A stretch of DNA of 64,000 nucleotides from the NCBI GenBank assembly GCA_037176885.1, contig JAWWNJ010000155.1, forward strand, positions 310,001 to 374,000. Reading direction: 5' to 3'. The translations under genes and the position numbers were made by a program. Below the pieces are notes generated by a model. It searched no databases. It was not told where the DNA came from and worked only from the letters and a program-made list of their open reading frames with translations. Below are positions 1 to 11,050 of this stretch, piece after piece (the stretch's first letter is position 1; every line of letters starts with the position of its first letter). The stretch is from Favolaschia claudopus. Its lineage: Eukaryota; Basidiomycota; Agaricomycetes; Agaricales; Mycenaceae.

Positions 1-990
1 GGCCCGATGTCGACGGATGAGGGAGGCGGCTGTGTGCGTTCATGCGCGCCGACGCAGACGCAGACGTGGGAGATCGGTGACCCGAAGACGGAGGGTGCGG
101 AGCGGGGGCAGGGTAGCAAGTGGTGCATCACGGCGGGCGGGAGGCACTGGAGGGCGAGGTCGACGTCGACGTCGAGGGGAGAGCATGTCGTTGTCTAGCT
201 TGGCGTCGTGCGGGGCTGGTGCGACGATGATCGCAACGGGGGAAGCGGGCGGAGCATCGGATGCCAACGAAATGAATCACAGTCGGGACGGTTGGGACGA
301 GGGGATAAGTTGGGGATAAGCGTGGAGAGCGTGAAGTTATTTCTTCGAGGTTTCGCGATACCATGGCAAGGGTGTATGGGACACGGATGGATGAGTGTGG
401 TGGGTGTCGAACGCGACTGACGGGAGTGAAGACGAGTGAGCGAGCTTGCAGAGACGAGGGCTAGCGGGGCTGTGCGTCGAGTCGATAAGCTTGAAAGTTT
501 CAGAGACAAAGTGATAGCCCTCCTCACGTTGTGTATCAACAGCGCACCGGCGAACGTCAATCAAGGGCTCGAAAGCAGACTATTCGATACGGGGGAGTAA
601 GCGAGTCGCATCGTTTCAGCATATTTTGCATTCGCGAAGGTCTCCCACAGGCGAGACGGATCTGAACAGGGGCGGGGAGTTAGTAAGAAGACTGTATAGC
701 TGAGGAGGAAAAGATAATGCACAGACCTGGAACCCCAAATCCATGGTTCCTTCAAGAACTTGAAAATGCTGGATAACGTCCAACGAATCGAAAAATCTAG
801 CTTTCGTGTGTCAAGCTGGTTGCGCGCCGAGCAGACGAGTGTTTGAGTTTTCGAGAGATTCCGATGTTTACAAGAGCTTGAAGTAACTTGAAGCTTGAAA
901 GCGCTGAAGAAGACATCCGAGTCGTAACGACTTCGAGCGACGTTGAACGCGATTTTCCGAGCCATTCTGACCAGAGAGAGCACAAAGGCG
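1..990. other. Gene-free stretch, nothing recognised
   Basis: About 1 kb of GC-rich sequence. Open frames exist on both strands, but they are arginine/proline-rich, overlap each other in all frames and show no domain or intron structure. I see no gene, RNA or transposon signal here. Confidence 0.5.
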
Positions 991-993
991 TCA

Positions 994-1638
994 CTAAGTA
1001 AAGTTTGTGCTGCAATTCGGAGCAATGGGGTAAACAGAGCTCGAGAGGGTAGCAGATTTTGCGCTGGCGGTGTTCAGCTTCCGAAGTTGATGACGGCAGG
1101 AGGGAAGCCAGCGAAGGCAACAATAAACAAGAACACACAAATCTCTCTTGCTCTCGGCTTTCATCATCTTCACCTTCTTGTCTGGCTTCCCATGGTCTGG
1201 CTCTTTTCTCGAGGCTACCTTCGATGTTGCCTCAATTTTAACGCATTCTGACGCAAATTCGATCGTTCGCATTCGGGTCAAGTTCGACCGTTCGAGTTCA
1301 GGTGCTGCCATGCTGGAACCATCTGCTTTTTTTCTTGGATATTTCGCAGCTTTGCTCTACAGTAAAATCGTTGAAATCCCCCTCGAATCTTCTGAAGTCT
1401 CCAGCTGCGAATGCCACTTCGTCAGACCTGTAATGACTGAAGCAAAACTGACCGAAGTTGGCTCGGAAACCGGCGTCACTTCTTTCAGGACTTGTTCAGG
1501 ACTCCAGTTGAATGCCGATTTCGATTCTCTAATTGTCAGTCGTTCAGCAAGCCTTGCGAAACTGTCTTTTTTCAAGGTGCTGTACATGACCGGCACCCCC
1601 ATGGAAATTGAGGTAGGAATATTTCGATGCTGGCCCAT
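994..1638 (-). other. Possible degenerate or unrecognised coding stretch
   Basis: On the minus strand, two open stretches (1638-1357 and 1311-994) lie in the same reading frame, separated by a single TAG after residues ISTILL. The composition looks protein-like in places (KWHSQLETSEDSRG; a basic run KKVKMMKAESKR). No family is recognised and no clear splice sites rescue the stop. It could be a decayed gene or chance; I lean to the latter. Confidence 0.2.
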
Positions 1639-2134
1639 GTCACGAGCCGCTGAGTTCTGTAATCTGGTATTCCATGTCGTTTCCTAACACCCGTGAAGTT
1701 CTCAGGTGCATGTACTCGGTCATCTAGCTGTCCGCATAGTCTCAAACGGAGATTCGGCCTCGGATGTCAACGGAGTCAAAGATGTCCAAACCATCATATA
1801 GTAAGTTTCCTGCATCGTGAATACTTAAATCAACCAATCACTACACAGAGTATAGTCTCGCCACCGCCATTCATTCTCGTGATTTCCGCTCCCTTCATCC
1901 AATTTCTGGTATCTACCTCACAGAACTGCGAGCTTACTCTCCGCTCGTGTATCATCGTGCCGACCACGCCCCCGAAATAGCGCAGAGGACGCACGAATTG
2001 ACCTCGGCGATGAATCAGCGTTGGATCTGACTGAATGGTCATTTGTCAATGCTCATCCAGAACGCTATAAAAGCGGCCTCTCTCAACCCAGTGGTCTGTA
2101 CAATCAACAATCTCTTTCTCTATCGAAGCAACCC

Positions 2135-3517
2135 ATGCCTGTCATTACCATCTTCGGCGCCACTGGGCTTCAAGGTCAGTGATTCCCCTTCCGAATTGTA
2201 CACTCGTTCACCTCAGGCTTTCCCTCAGGATCATCTGTTCTCGACGCCGTCCTCACTAACGGCACTTGGACACCCCGCGCCGTGTCCCGCAATCTCGACT
2301 CCCCGAAAAGCAAAGCTCTCATCGCTAGGGGCGTCGAAGTCGTCGTCGGGAATTTATGGGACAAGGAATCTGTGAAGAACGCGATGCGGGGGAGCGATGC
2401 GGTTTTCGGAGTGCGGCCAATTTGTTTAAACTTTATACATATCGACTGATGCGAGGTGTGGGGTGCAATTGCAGAATACCAACTTTTGGGACCCGGAGGT
2501 TCTTGCCAATGGCCATCAAGGAAAGGGAGAAATTATACAAGGAAAGAATCTCGTCGACGCAGCGAAGGAGGAGGGGGTCAAGTTCTTCCTTTATAGGTAC
2601 GTCGTTCACGGGCTCCCACTGTTGACAAGCAAATGTTCTACTCCATGAACAACATGCAAATCTGACGTTCGATTTTAGCTCACTTCCGAACGCAACGAAA
2701 GAGTCCAACGGCGTCTACACGAAGATTTACCACGTTGATAGTACGTGCATCTCACCTTCATTCAGCGCATTTTCGCACCGTTTCGTAGACAAAGCCGCGA
2801 TCGAGGAATACCTCCGAGGTTCTGGTGTTCCGTTCGGAGTCATTCTTGCAGGAAGTTTCGCGGAGAATATGTGGACGTACGTCTTTCTCCTTATCTCTCG
2901 ACCTCAAATTTTTTGTCTCTCTTCTCGAAATATCATTCAAATTGACTTACTGTAAAACTTTACAGCAAAAACGTCCTCAAGAAAACGCCCACCAACGCCT
3001 ACCAGATCGCCGTCCCGAAATTCGCACCGGAAGATATCCAATCGATGACTTGGGTCGGACATGATCTGGGGCAGGCGGCGGTGGCGCTTATCACTAACTA
3101 TCAAGATCCCAGCAAGGGCGTGGTGGGGAGGAGGTATCCGGTCATCTCGTGGAGGGTGAGGTATCCGGAGTTCGCCGCAGCCATCGCGAAAGGTTTGTGT
3201 TTTCGTCGGTTGCGTCTTGGCTGCTGTAAGGTTGAGTTGGTTGTATTCTTCCAGCTATCAAGAAAGAAGTGAAATTCATTTCGCCCGAGACGGCTGGGAA
3301 TGAAGAATACGATCAGATGGTGAGTTGATTTCTATGCAGCTTGGGGTCGTTTAAATCTAAATTCGATTTGAATTTGCTGTGACAGTTCGCCTTTCAAGCG
3401 AAGGTGGGATTCTACCTGGAGACGCCGGTGCCGAATCCAGATCTCGTAGCGCTTGGGGTGAAATTTGGAACGGTTGAGGAGTTTGTGGAGAAGGAGATTG
3501 TGCCTAGATATGCGTAG
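2135..3517 (+). CDS. NmrA-like NAD(P)-binding protein (SDR superfamily)
   Basis: Eight exons: 2135-2174, 2229-2410, 2475-2596, 2679-2740, 2789-2876, 2966-3192, 3255-3319 and 3386-3517. They join to 918 nt in frame, giving 305 residues. All introns are 48-89 bp with GT-AG ends. The product opens with a Rossmann dinucleotide-binding motif (ITIFGATGLQG, residues 4-14), then a segment typical of the family (TNFWDPE), YSSLPN around residue 120, and a C-terminal EFVEKEIVPRY. The NmrA-like family holds atypical short-chain dehydrogenase/reductase folds, often redox sensors or reductases without the full catalytic triad; the length fits. The start is chosen because the glycine-rich loop begins at residue 8 and no in-frame ATG lies upstream. 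The gene looks intact; its specific substrate cannot be told. Confidence 0.88.
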
Positions 3518-4038
3518 CTTTGTAGGTGATGATGTTCGTCGTTGTGAAATGACGTTGAGTAGTAATGGTATCAGAACCTCTTGTGCTGTCGCCTGCGGAT
3601 GGAGATCGTCATATGTTGGGGGAGTTGAATCATATTATTCACGACTTGTATCGTATCGAATCGAATCGCGTGTATTTACACCGTAAATGCAGCATTTTTA
3701 AACGCTTGTACGGCGTATTATTGGAGATTCGGATACGGCAGCTATTGAACTCACTTATAAGACTGCTTTGAGTGTCATAATCCTCCGTGTCTGTAGGCAT
3801 CAACCCGTGTTCGGAAAGAGCGAACTTGATTCGGCGTAACTCCACTTCCAGAAATCTGTTACGCTTGGCACAAGTGCAGTGTGAGTCACGAATCATGGTC
3901 AAGTATTCCAAGTCTGATACATTGGTATTCATTAGATGTTGGGCCTGTATCATGAGAAAAGGTACCACCTTCGTCAACGGTGTATTTTTTCGACGCGGAC
4001 AAAAGACGGGTTTTGTCTTTAGATTCTATGAATTATAG
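3518..4038. other. Intergenic, AT-rich, nothing recognised
   Basis: Convergent intergenic space between the NmrA-like gene and the minus-strand membrane-protein gene. It is probably the two 3' untranslated regions. No repeat or RNA signal was seen. Confidence 0.5.
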
Positions 4039-5044
4039 TCAGAAACCTATGAACCAGTCACTAGTCAAGAGAGGTAAGGAGTACTCGCCGTCATAGATTC
4101 TGGCTACAGCTCCGGCGACGATGGAGAAAATCGTCCAAATTGTCGACAACATTGCGAAGGTAGCTACAAACACACTCGTGATAGCTGAGCCCAATGGCTT
4201 TAGCTTGGGCACTGTTCGCGAGTATTCCATCACCGGGACACGGTCCGTCTGGTTGAAGAAGTTAAGCATCAATTCCCAGTCGTGCAATCCGAAAGCTGGT
4301 GGAATCGTATATGCTTGGTTGAATTGTGGTGGGAGTGATACCGGTAGAATGCTCTCATTGAACATCCCTGGAGAGGCAAAAATCTGGTTTGGAAGCAATA
4401 CGCCAAGCTCGAAGCGGACCAGGTGGAATAGGATCTGAAACATGTTATGTACCAGTGTCGACATTCCCTCTTGAATCTGCGCCGTTCCCCCGTCGTATTC
4501 AGGGAATAAGCCGTATTCGTAAGCATCAGCAGACAAATTATATGAAGATTGTCGTGTAGGGAATCCGGCTTGAGAGAACACCAGGCTGCTCGCAAGTAGA
4601 TCAAAATGAATGACGCTTGTTTGAAGACAATCGGTCGTGTCTCTGACGACCGAGTTGCCCTCAGACACACGACATGTAGGAACAACTGTGATTTGAAGTT
4701 TGAGCTGCCCACTTGAATTATTGCTGTTCCAGGTCTGGTCTTTGAGAGCGGCCCTGGAAGCAAGGACTGGGTATTACTCAAGCATTGACACTCTAGAGGA
4801 AGATGTTTTACCATTGGCGTAAAGATGAGTACTGGGACAACTGTCAACTGCTGCTCTGCTCAAAGCAAGAGTATACACTGACCAAGTTTCCTGCTGCAGT
4901 ATAGAGCGCCAACTCGCCCGGTAAACGCCAAGCATTAGGATATGAATTCTGAATCATGAAGTTGGCGTCGTCCATGTACCCACTCCAACTCAACCTGAAT
5001 AGCGCTGTGGGTGAAGCCTCTGGACAGTGTACCACGGTAGAAAT
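4039..5044 (-). CDS. C-terminal exons of a split fungal transmembrane protein
   Basis: Minus-strand exons 5044-4883, 4840-4812 and 4753-4039 join in frame (906 nt, 301 residues). The product has a long, probably extracellular region with NST glycosylation-type sites (NSNNSSG, FNESI, NQTDRV) and ends in a hydrophobic helix (SVFVATFAMLSTIWTIFSIV) with a short tail. This is the C-terminal part of a large Agaricomycete membrane-protein family of unknown function. The exon at 5044 has no start codon: it follows a splice acceptor, and the N-terminal exons lie 6 kb away at 11697-11051 beyond the Plavaka element. The acceptor at 5046-5045 is intact, so splicing across the insertion is conceivable but would need a 6,006-nt intron. 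That the two halves are one gene is an inference from family order, strand and the reconstructed intron. Confidence 0.7.
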
Positions 5045-5066
5045 CTACATCCTCTCAGCTTCGTTC

Positions 5067-5082
5067 CGTCAGGAAAAAACGG
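5067..5082 (+). repeat. Left terminal inverted repeat of the Plavaka element
   Basis: CGTCAGGAAAAAACGG, matching in inverse orientation the right end at 10996-11010 except for one missing A. It lies 21 bp outside the host splice acceptor at 5046-5045. Confidence 0.75.
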
Positions 5083-5102
5083 CAAAACTATGTCAAGAGA
5101 TG

Positions 5103-5244
5103 TAGCAGATATATCCGCGGTAGCACAGTAGACAAGTCCCCAATTTTATTGCGCGTGATAGCAGCCCGCATAAGTTTGATAGCCGTCATATCTGTGACAG
5201 GTGTCAACAGAGGATCTGGTAGCAATCCCATAGCAGTCCATAGC
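5103..5244 (+). repeat. Left subterminal TAGC repeats of the Plavaka element
   Basis: Seven TAGC tetramers on the plus strand in 142 bp (5103, 5121, 5159, 5180, 5220, 5231, 5241), mostly preceded by A or G two bases upstream. Under one is expected by chance. Clustered short direct repeats just inside the TIRs are how CACTA-like transposases usually recognise their ends, so these are likely transposase-binding sites. GATCTGGTAGCA at 5214-5225 has an inverted match at the right end. Confidence 0.6.
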
Positions 5245-5387
5245 AAAGATATCTACGCGCTACGAACGCTACCAGAACTCCCGGTGGTACTGAACACCCA
5301 ATATATTCTTGAGATTCCGGTTTACGATGAATAAATACTGGAAAGAATAATTTAATTACACAAATCCACAACAACAAATCGGTTATT

Positions 5388-7379
5388 CTAATGCCCATCC
5401 TCCGCCCCATTGTTAGCATCCGCATTGACATCTTCGGGCTCGTCCTCCTCCGGTTCCTCCTCGCTATCCGTTAAACCACTCCTCCCTGCCAAATCTGCCC
5501 GCAAAGACATCTCTTGATCCGCATCGATCTGAGACGTCTTATCAACGGTAACCGAAGAGATAATCAGTCCGTTGCTGTAAATCAGGAGTCAGCCCGATAA
5601 TGCCTATTTTTTTAGTCACTCACGACGCGCGCTTGAAGAATTTGGTGCGTATGTTCTTGACCACGTCGGGTTTGAGGGAGTTCCACTGTTGGATTGATGC
5701 CAGATGTTTAGAATATAATTCCGTGATGGAGGATTCGTCGAAGTCGGTCTGGACGTGGACACCGGTCTTCCACTCGTTAGCACAATGCTCGAGCTAAGAT
5801 GACAATGAGCCGGAATTCTGAGTAACAGACAGCACATACCGCGCAAAACTCGAGTGCCAATAACTCATTCGGCCACGGGTTAAATTGAGACTGATAGACA
5901 ATACCGATGGATCGCTTGTTCTTGAAAACCGATTGCTTGCGTATAGCCGAAAAGATCGTGTTTTCAGCGAAGCCCAAGACAGGAGCATCAGGATCCTACG
6001 ACAGAACAATGGAATAAATACTCAAATCGAAATAAGCGACTGGTACATACTTTATAATGGAATGCTGACTTGTCGATGAGCTTCGCAGATAGTTTCTGAT
6101 TGAATCTGATAGCGGAGCTTGACTTGGTACCCGTCTTGAATCCGTAATGGGTGGGGAACAGAGCACGGGCAGGGGTGATGATCATACCCCGGGCATGCGA
6201 CCCACGCGCCGTGAGCTACGAAGAAGGATGAATGACAAGCGGGGAATATGTGACGAACACTCACAATCTTAGCGATCCGCTCAGTAAGCTTGAAGCGTTG
6301 CCCAGCTGAGCGCCCCGCTGCCTTGAAGGTGTCCTTAGCCCAAGTAGTCTGCTGGACGACGTCGGGGTTGTAGTTCTTCACAAGAATATTCAATTCATAT
6401 TCGTGCGCAGCACGGTTGATAATGGCGGCGACGGTAGGCTCGTAATCACCGGCCTTTGGTTTGCCGCCTGAAGTGTAATTGTCGGCAAATTTTGGGACCG
6501 CGCGCTGAGGTTTCACGGGGTCGGAAGATGGGGGAGACGGTGACGAAGACCCAGTTGGAGCGACAACGGATGGGCCGGGACTTGTGGCAGGAGCGGTTGA
6601 TTGGCGCTGACGACGGGGAGGAGGGGGAGGGGTATTTCCTTTTTGGGAAGCTTCGAAAAGGTCGTTGTCGGAGTCGTTGTCGGAGTCCATGCTGCCCCCA
6701 GGGAAGGGGGAGGGTGAGGATGTCGGAGAAGGTAAGCCTTCGCTACGCGGTTGCTCGGGACGCGTGAGGAATGTGCGGTTGGTGACCTTGGGGGGAAGAG
6801 CAGTCCCGGGTGCAGCCTTACGACGAATAGTGGCTGCCGGTCGTTGTGGGCTGCGAAGGGGCAATGGGCCAAGAGGTTTGATCTACAGGGAGGAATGTAA
6901 GAAGCTAATGTGCCATGAAAAAGAAACATACCGAGGACTGAAGATTCCCTTCATCTTCGGAGACCTCCTCGCTTTCAGGTCCGTCGTTGGCAGCAGCAGG
7001 AGCTACATGGGCATGTCATGCCAATCTAAAAGTCACATTTGAGCAGCACATACCTCGAGTTTGCCCTGCTTTCCTCATCTCTTTTTCGGCTTGCTTGAGC
7101 TGGCGCCTAAGGCTCGCGACGTTTGCGGCTTGATTCTCCTTTTCTGCCAATATCGAGGCAGCGTGAGGACGAAGAAATGTAGGTGATCATGGGAGACTCA
7201 CCATTTTCTGCCTGCTTCTCAGAGGGATGGCGGTTGGCTTTAGTGCGCGTCCGAGTGGGTAACACATCCGCTGGATTCACGTCGTCAGCTGAGCGACGCG
7301 TCTTCGACTTCTTGGCAGGAGGTTTGGAGGTGGTGGAAGGGGAGTCAGAATCCGAATCGGAGAGGACACGAGTTGGCAT
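5388..7379 (-). CDS. DUF6532-domain protein carried inside the Plavaka element
   Basis: Eight exons on the minus strand: 7379-7202, 7143-7054, 7002-6932, 6882-6265, 6215-6051, 5995-5840, 5793-5624 and 5574-5388. They total 1,635 nt in frame, 544 residues. The N-terminal ~240 residues are low-complexity: a Ser/Asp run after the start (LSDSDSDSPS), a basic patch (KPPAKKSKTRR) that could be a nuclear signal, a short coiled-coil-like stretch, then Pro/Ser-rich sequence. The central domain has the signatures of DUF6532: TWAKDTFKAAGRSAGQRFKL, PARALFPTHYGFKTG, FHYKDPDAPVLGFAENTIFS, and FKNKRSIGIVYQSQFNPWP. The tail is acidic (SEEEPEEDEPED). DUF6532 is an uncharacterised basidiomycete domain. Here it is divergently transcribed from the transposase, 135 bp apart, inside the TIRs. 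It may be an accessory protein of transposition or a captured host gene. Confidence 0.82.
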
Positions 7380-7514
7380 GATGATGGAGCGAGAGAGAAA
7401 GAGACGGGATATCAACAAACAAAGGTAAGTGATCACGTTTCGTCGGCGCGCGCACGGACCAACCGCTGAAACGTGACTCCACACTTCATCAGAAGATCTC
7501 GGTCGTCCTCTACC
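7380..7514. promoter_or_regulatory. Shared divergent promoter region
   Basis: The only noncoding DNA between the start codons of the DUF6532 gene (7379, minus) and the transposase (7515, plus). At 135 bp it must hold the control elements of both, implying coordinated expression. No specific factor site is recognised. Confidence 0.5.
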
Positions 7515-10500
7515 ATGTCCGACTCGTCTTGCCCCTACTGCGGCTGCATCCCTGAGACACTCCAGGGACTACGCTCGCACATATCTCAGTCCGCAGCTTG
7601 TCGTCGGGCGCATTTCAATAAATATATGGCTGAAGACTCTTCCGCGTCCGAGCCTGATTCACCGACCTCGGATGATTCCGATTTTCAAGGCATGCGTGTG
7701 GACGCTGCGGTGTCGGGATTCAGCGACGGCCCCTTCGAGTCTGAGCCTTTCGACTTCGAAGAAAATAGGGATTCCGAGCCGCCAGAAGATTTTGCAATGC
7801 CGTCGATCACGGAGCCTACTGGTGCAGCGCCATCATTGACGAATCCACGCAAGCATCCACGGCCGACAGTTGAAGAAGTAGACGACGAAGAAGATGAATT
7901 TGTGCAGCCGTTCCATCCGGAGTATCAAGCAGGTGCTGCGTTCCGTGACGCCCAGCCATTTGAGACAGAATATGAGGGTATTCGCCGGGAACAGCAAGAG
8001 AAAGATCTTCCGCCGTGGGCACCATTCGAGACGCGGGAGGAATGGGAGTTGGCGCAGTGGTTGATGACTTCCGGAATAAGCCAGGGAAAGATGGATGAGC
8101 TATTGAAGCTCAAGGCGGTACGTCCGAGAGCAAGATTTTGAGGCTGTTACTAAATAATTCACAGGTCCGCGAGAAAATAAATCCGTCCTACCACAACAGC
8201 AGAAGCTTCTACCAGCGTATCGATGCATTGCCCCGTGGACCAGGTTGGAAGTGTGAGCTATTCAGCTTGACCGGCGATGAAGTCGATGGGAAGGGGAGAC
8301 CAAAAACAGAGGTTGTAGAGTTGTGGTATCGAGATCCCGTGGAATGTATCAAGGAGCTGCTGGGAAATCCGCTCTTCAAGGATCAGGGATATGAGCCGTG
8401 TCGTCTTTTCAAGAAATTCGTCAACGAGAAGCTGGAGAATCGCAAATTTAGTGAGATGTGGACGGCGGATTTCTGGTGGGAAGTTCAGGTAAGTGACGTG
8501 TGTTTCTCAATCGCTCGGAAATCATTGACACGGTACCTCAGAAACTACTGCCCAAGGGCGCAACTCTTATCCCTATCATTCTTGCATCCGACAAGACCCA
8601 ATTGACACGATTCAGTGGCGACAAGCAGGCCTGGCCGGTATACATCACCATCGGGAATATCGACAAGAAAACACGACGTTCACCTTCGTATGGGGCGACT
8701 ATCCTTCTTGGCTACATCCCTGTCCCCAAGCTAGAGATTTTCATCAAGAAACGGCGGTCAGCAATAGCCTACCAGCTCTACCACGACTGCATGCGTAAGA
8801 TTCTCGCCACAATGGTGACGGCGGGAAACAAGGGAGAATTGATGGCGTGTGCGGATCGCTATAGAAGACTCGGCTTCCCCATTCTCGCGGCATACATCGC
8901 GGACTACCCAGAACAATGCCTCGTGTGTGGATGCAAAGAGAACAGCTGTCCAGAATGTCAGTGTGCGCCCGACGCCCGCGGAGATCCCGAGTCGGCGCCA
9001 TGGCGCGATCCCGCCGAAACTCTGGAGATTCTGCGTGCGCAAGCGAACGGGGAATGCCCCATCGAGTTTGTCGAGCAACAACTGCGCTCTATTGAGCCAT
9101 TTTGGGCAGACTTACCCCACGCCAATATTTTCCGTTCAATGACCCCCGACCTTCTTCACGAGTCTCATAACGGCGCTTTCGGGGACCATGCCGTTAAATG
9201 GACCACACAAGCGATCGCAGGCGGCGAGGCCGAGATTGACCAGCGCTTCCGTGCAATGACGCCGCATCCGTCTCTGCGGCATTTCAAAAAAGGGATATCC
9301 GGTGTAAGCCAGTGGACGGGGAGGGAACGGAAAGAGATGGAGAAGGTTTACCTCGGCATCCTCGCGGACGCAACCGACCCAGAAGTCCTGCTCGCTGCAC
9401 GTGCGATATTGGACTTCATTTATTATGCGCATTTTGAGACGCATTGCGACGAGTCGCTGGCTCAACTTGACGCTGCCTGGGTTTCTTTCCACGCTCACAA
9501 GCATGCTTTCATCAGGCTCGGACTTCGCAACCACTTCAACATCAGCAAAATTCACAAACTGAAGCATTATGTTGACAGCATTCGTTCCCGCGGCACGACA
9601 GATGGAACCAACAGCGAGGCAACAGAGCGGTTGCATATTGATCTCGCAAAACTCGGTTATCGAGCGAGCAACAAGAAAGATTATACTCAACAAATGACGG
9701 TTTGGCTTCAACGGCAAGAAGCGGTCCGCAAGTTCAAGAATTATATTTGTTGGGTTGACTCCGAGTCGGATTCCGCTGCCTGTTCTAGCGACTCGGAAGA
9801 ATCTCACACCTCATCGGACTCTGATGCTGCCGTACCTCCTCCTCGTCCCCCCTCTTCGTCTCCAGCCTTTTCTCTCCCCAAAAAACCTTCTTTCCCCGCT
9901 GCGTCTGCTGGAACCATCGCTCGAGACTTTTGTGCACCGCGATTTGTAGACAAAGTGGCCGACTTTCTTCATGATACATTTCGCATTCAAGCGCCAATCG
10001 ACGAATCGACAAAGTTTGCTGTATTCAAACGGGTCAAACTACAGCTTCCTTTTCTTGCGGAGGTTGCATCCGGGGATCTGCGAGACACGGTTCGCGCGTC
10101 AAAGGCTGTTCCGGCTAAAACCACCTCGAAAGGTTATAGACCCGAAAAGGGAGGCACTTTCGACACAGTCTTGGTGCGCACTAGACCTCGAGCCAACGGT
10201 GCGCCTCCAACGGATGGTAAGCATTTTTTAACGATGATTCTGTTCAGTGTTTAATACGAATTTCCTGAATTCAGGTCTCTCAGTGGCTCGTGTCCGCGTC
10301 ATTTTCAATATACCGTCTCATATAATTTCCCAATCCCCTTCCTGCGCCTATGTCGACTGGTTCAGGCCTCTGCAACCGCTACCTGCCGATGGTATAGGCA
10401 TGCACAAACTCTCACTTTCTTCACGGAATCACCTGCAGAATTCATCAGTGATCCCGTTAAGCCAAATTCTTCGTTCTTGTCATCTTATTCCTCGCTTTGG

Positions 10501-10687
10501 AAGGGCTGCTAATAAATCCTGGACCTCGGGCACGGTCCTAGACGAGGCGAAGGAATTTTACCTTAATCCATACCTCCGTCACCATGATTTTCACCTGTTT
10601 CGATTTCAGTATGCAGTTTATGTGGCTCGAAAGGAAGAAGAGGCGAGGCGGGTTCGGATGCGGGTCTTAGGTCGGGCAGGTAGATAG
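7515..10687 (+). CDS. Plavaka transposase
   Basis: Four exons (7515-8117, 8165-8488, 8542-10216, 10275-10687) joining to 3,015 nt, 1,004 residues, no internal stop. It starts with a C2HC/C2H2-like zinc finger (CPYCG at residues 6-10, then H and C at about 22-33), followed by an acidic linker. The transposase core follows in family order: WAPFETREEWELAQWL; the first catalytic-Asp block ASDKTQLTRFSGDKQAWP; a Cys-rich insert CLVCGCKENSCPECQC; the second block TPDLLHESHNGAFGDH; and the Glu block SEATERLHIDLAKLGYRASN. The C terminus has the usual SCHLIPRFG and YLNPYLRHHDFH. Plavaka is a CACTA-like superfamily from fungi. It should excise and reinsert the element by binding its ends. All core motifs are present, so the enzyme may be active. 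Confidence 0.93.
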
Positions 10688-10904
10688 TATGTACTGTCAA
10701 TGATGTCAATGGATTTCGACGGTTGGTGGTCAAAATGCATTCGCGTCATCGGATTCACAGAAGCAAGGCGGCGATCATCTGTCAAGTCAAAATGTACTCA
10801 AACATAGTGATATTCAAAAGCAAGGTTCTACTCTTGCCTACATCAACTACCAAAGTAATTGTCTGCTCACCCGTCTCTGGAGACTACCAAATTGTAAGCC
10901 CAAC

Positions 10905-10948
10905 GCTACACGGTCTACTGAGTGCTACCAGATCTAATCGTGGAGCTA
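10905..10948 (-). repeat. Right subterminal TAGC repeats of the Plavaka element
   Basis: On the minus strand TAGC occurs at 10908, 10927 and 10948, facing inward like the left cluster. The context GATCTGGTAGCA (around 10934-10923) is an exact inverted copy of 5214-5225 near the left end. Confidence 0.55.
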
Positions 10949-10995
10949 TCAGTGATATTGATGATATCATAATAGTTGACATCTATGGATCAGAT

Positions 10996-11010
10996 CCGTT
11001 TTTCCTGACG
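10996..11010 (-). repeat. Right terminal inverted repeat of the Plavaka element
   Basis: Read on the minus strand this is CGTCAGGAAAAACGG, the partner of 5067-5082. It lies 40 bp from the host splice donor at 11050. Confidence 0.75.
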
Positions 11011-11050
11011 TCGTATACGCAAATAACAAAAAAAATGTTCTGTAGCGCAC

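Larger units (their letters stand above)
5067..11010 (+). mobile_element. Plavaka-family DNA transposon, complete with TIRs, in a host intron
   Basis: A 5,944-bp element bounded by inverted repeats at 5067-5082 and 10996-11010 (CGTCAGGAAAAAACGG; the right copy lacks one A). It contains a full transposase gene on the plus strand and a divergent DUF6532 gene on the minus strand, with a shared 135-bp promoter region. Short inward-facing TAGC motifs crowd both subterminal regions. Removing the element leaves a 62-nt intron with GT-AG ends in the host membrane-protein gene. No clear target-site duplication is visible; TCGT occurs close to both ends (5061-5064, 11011-11014) but not flush on the left. 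The absence of stops and the intact splice sites in both genes suggest a young, possibly autonomous copy. Confidence 0.82.

Noticed and set aside
1..600. Copy of the A-D repeat family at the window start
   Set aside because: GC-rich, arginine-like texture is similar, but none of the landmark blocks or T-arms occurs there.
5061..11014. TCGT as the Plavaka target-site duplication
   Set aside because: It is flush with the right TIR but two bases away from the left one, and four bases is weak evidence. Recorded only as a possibility.
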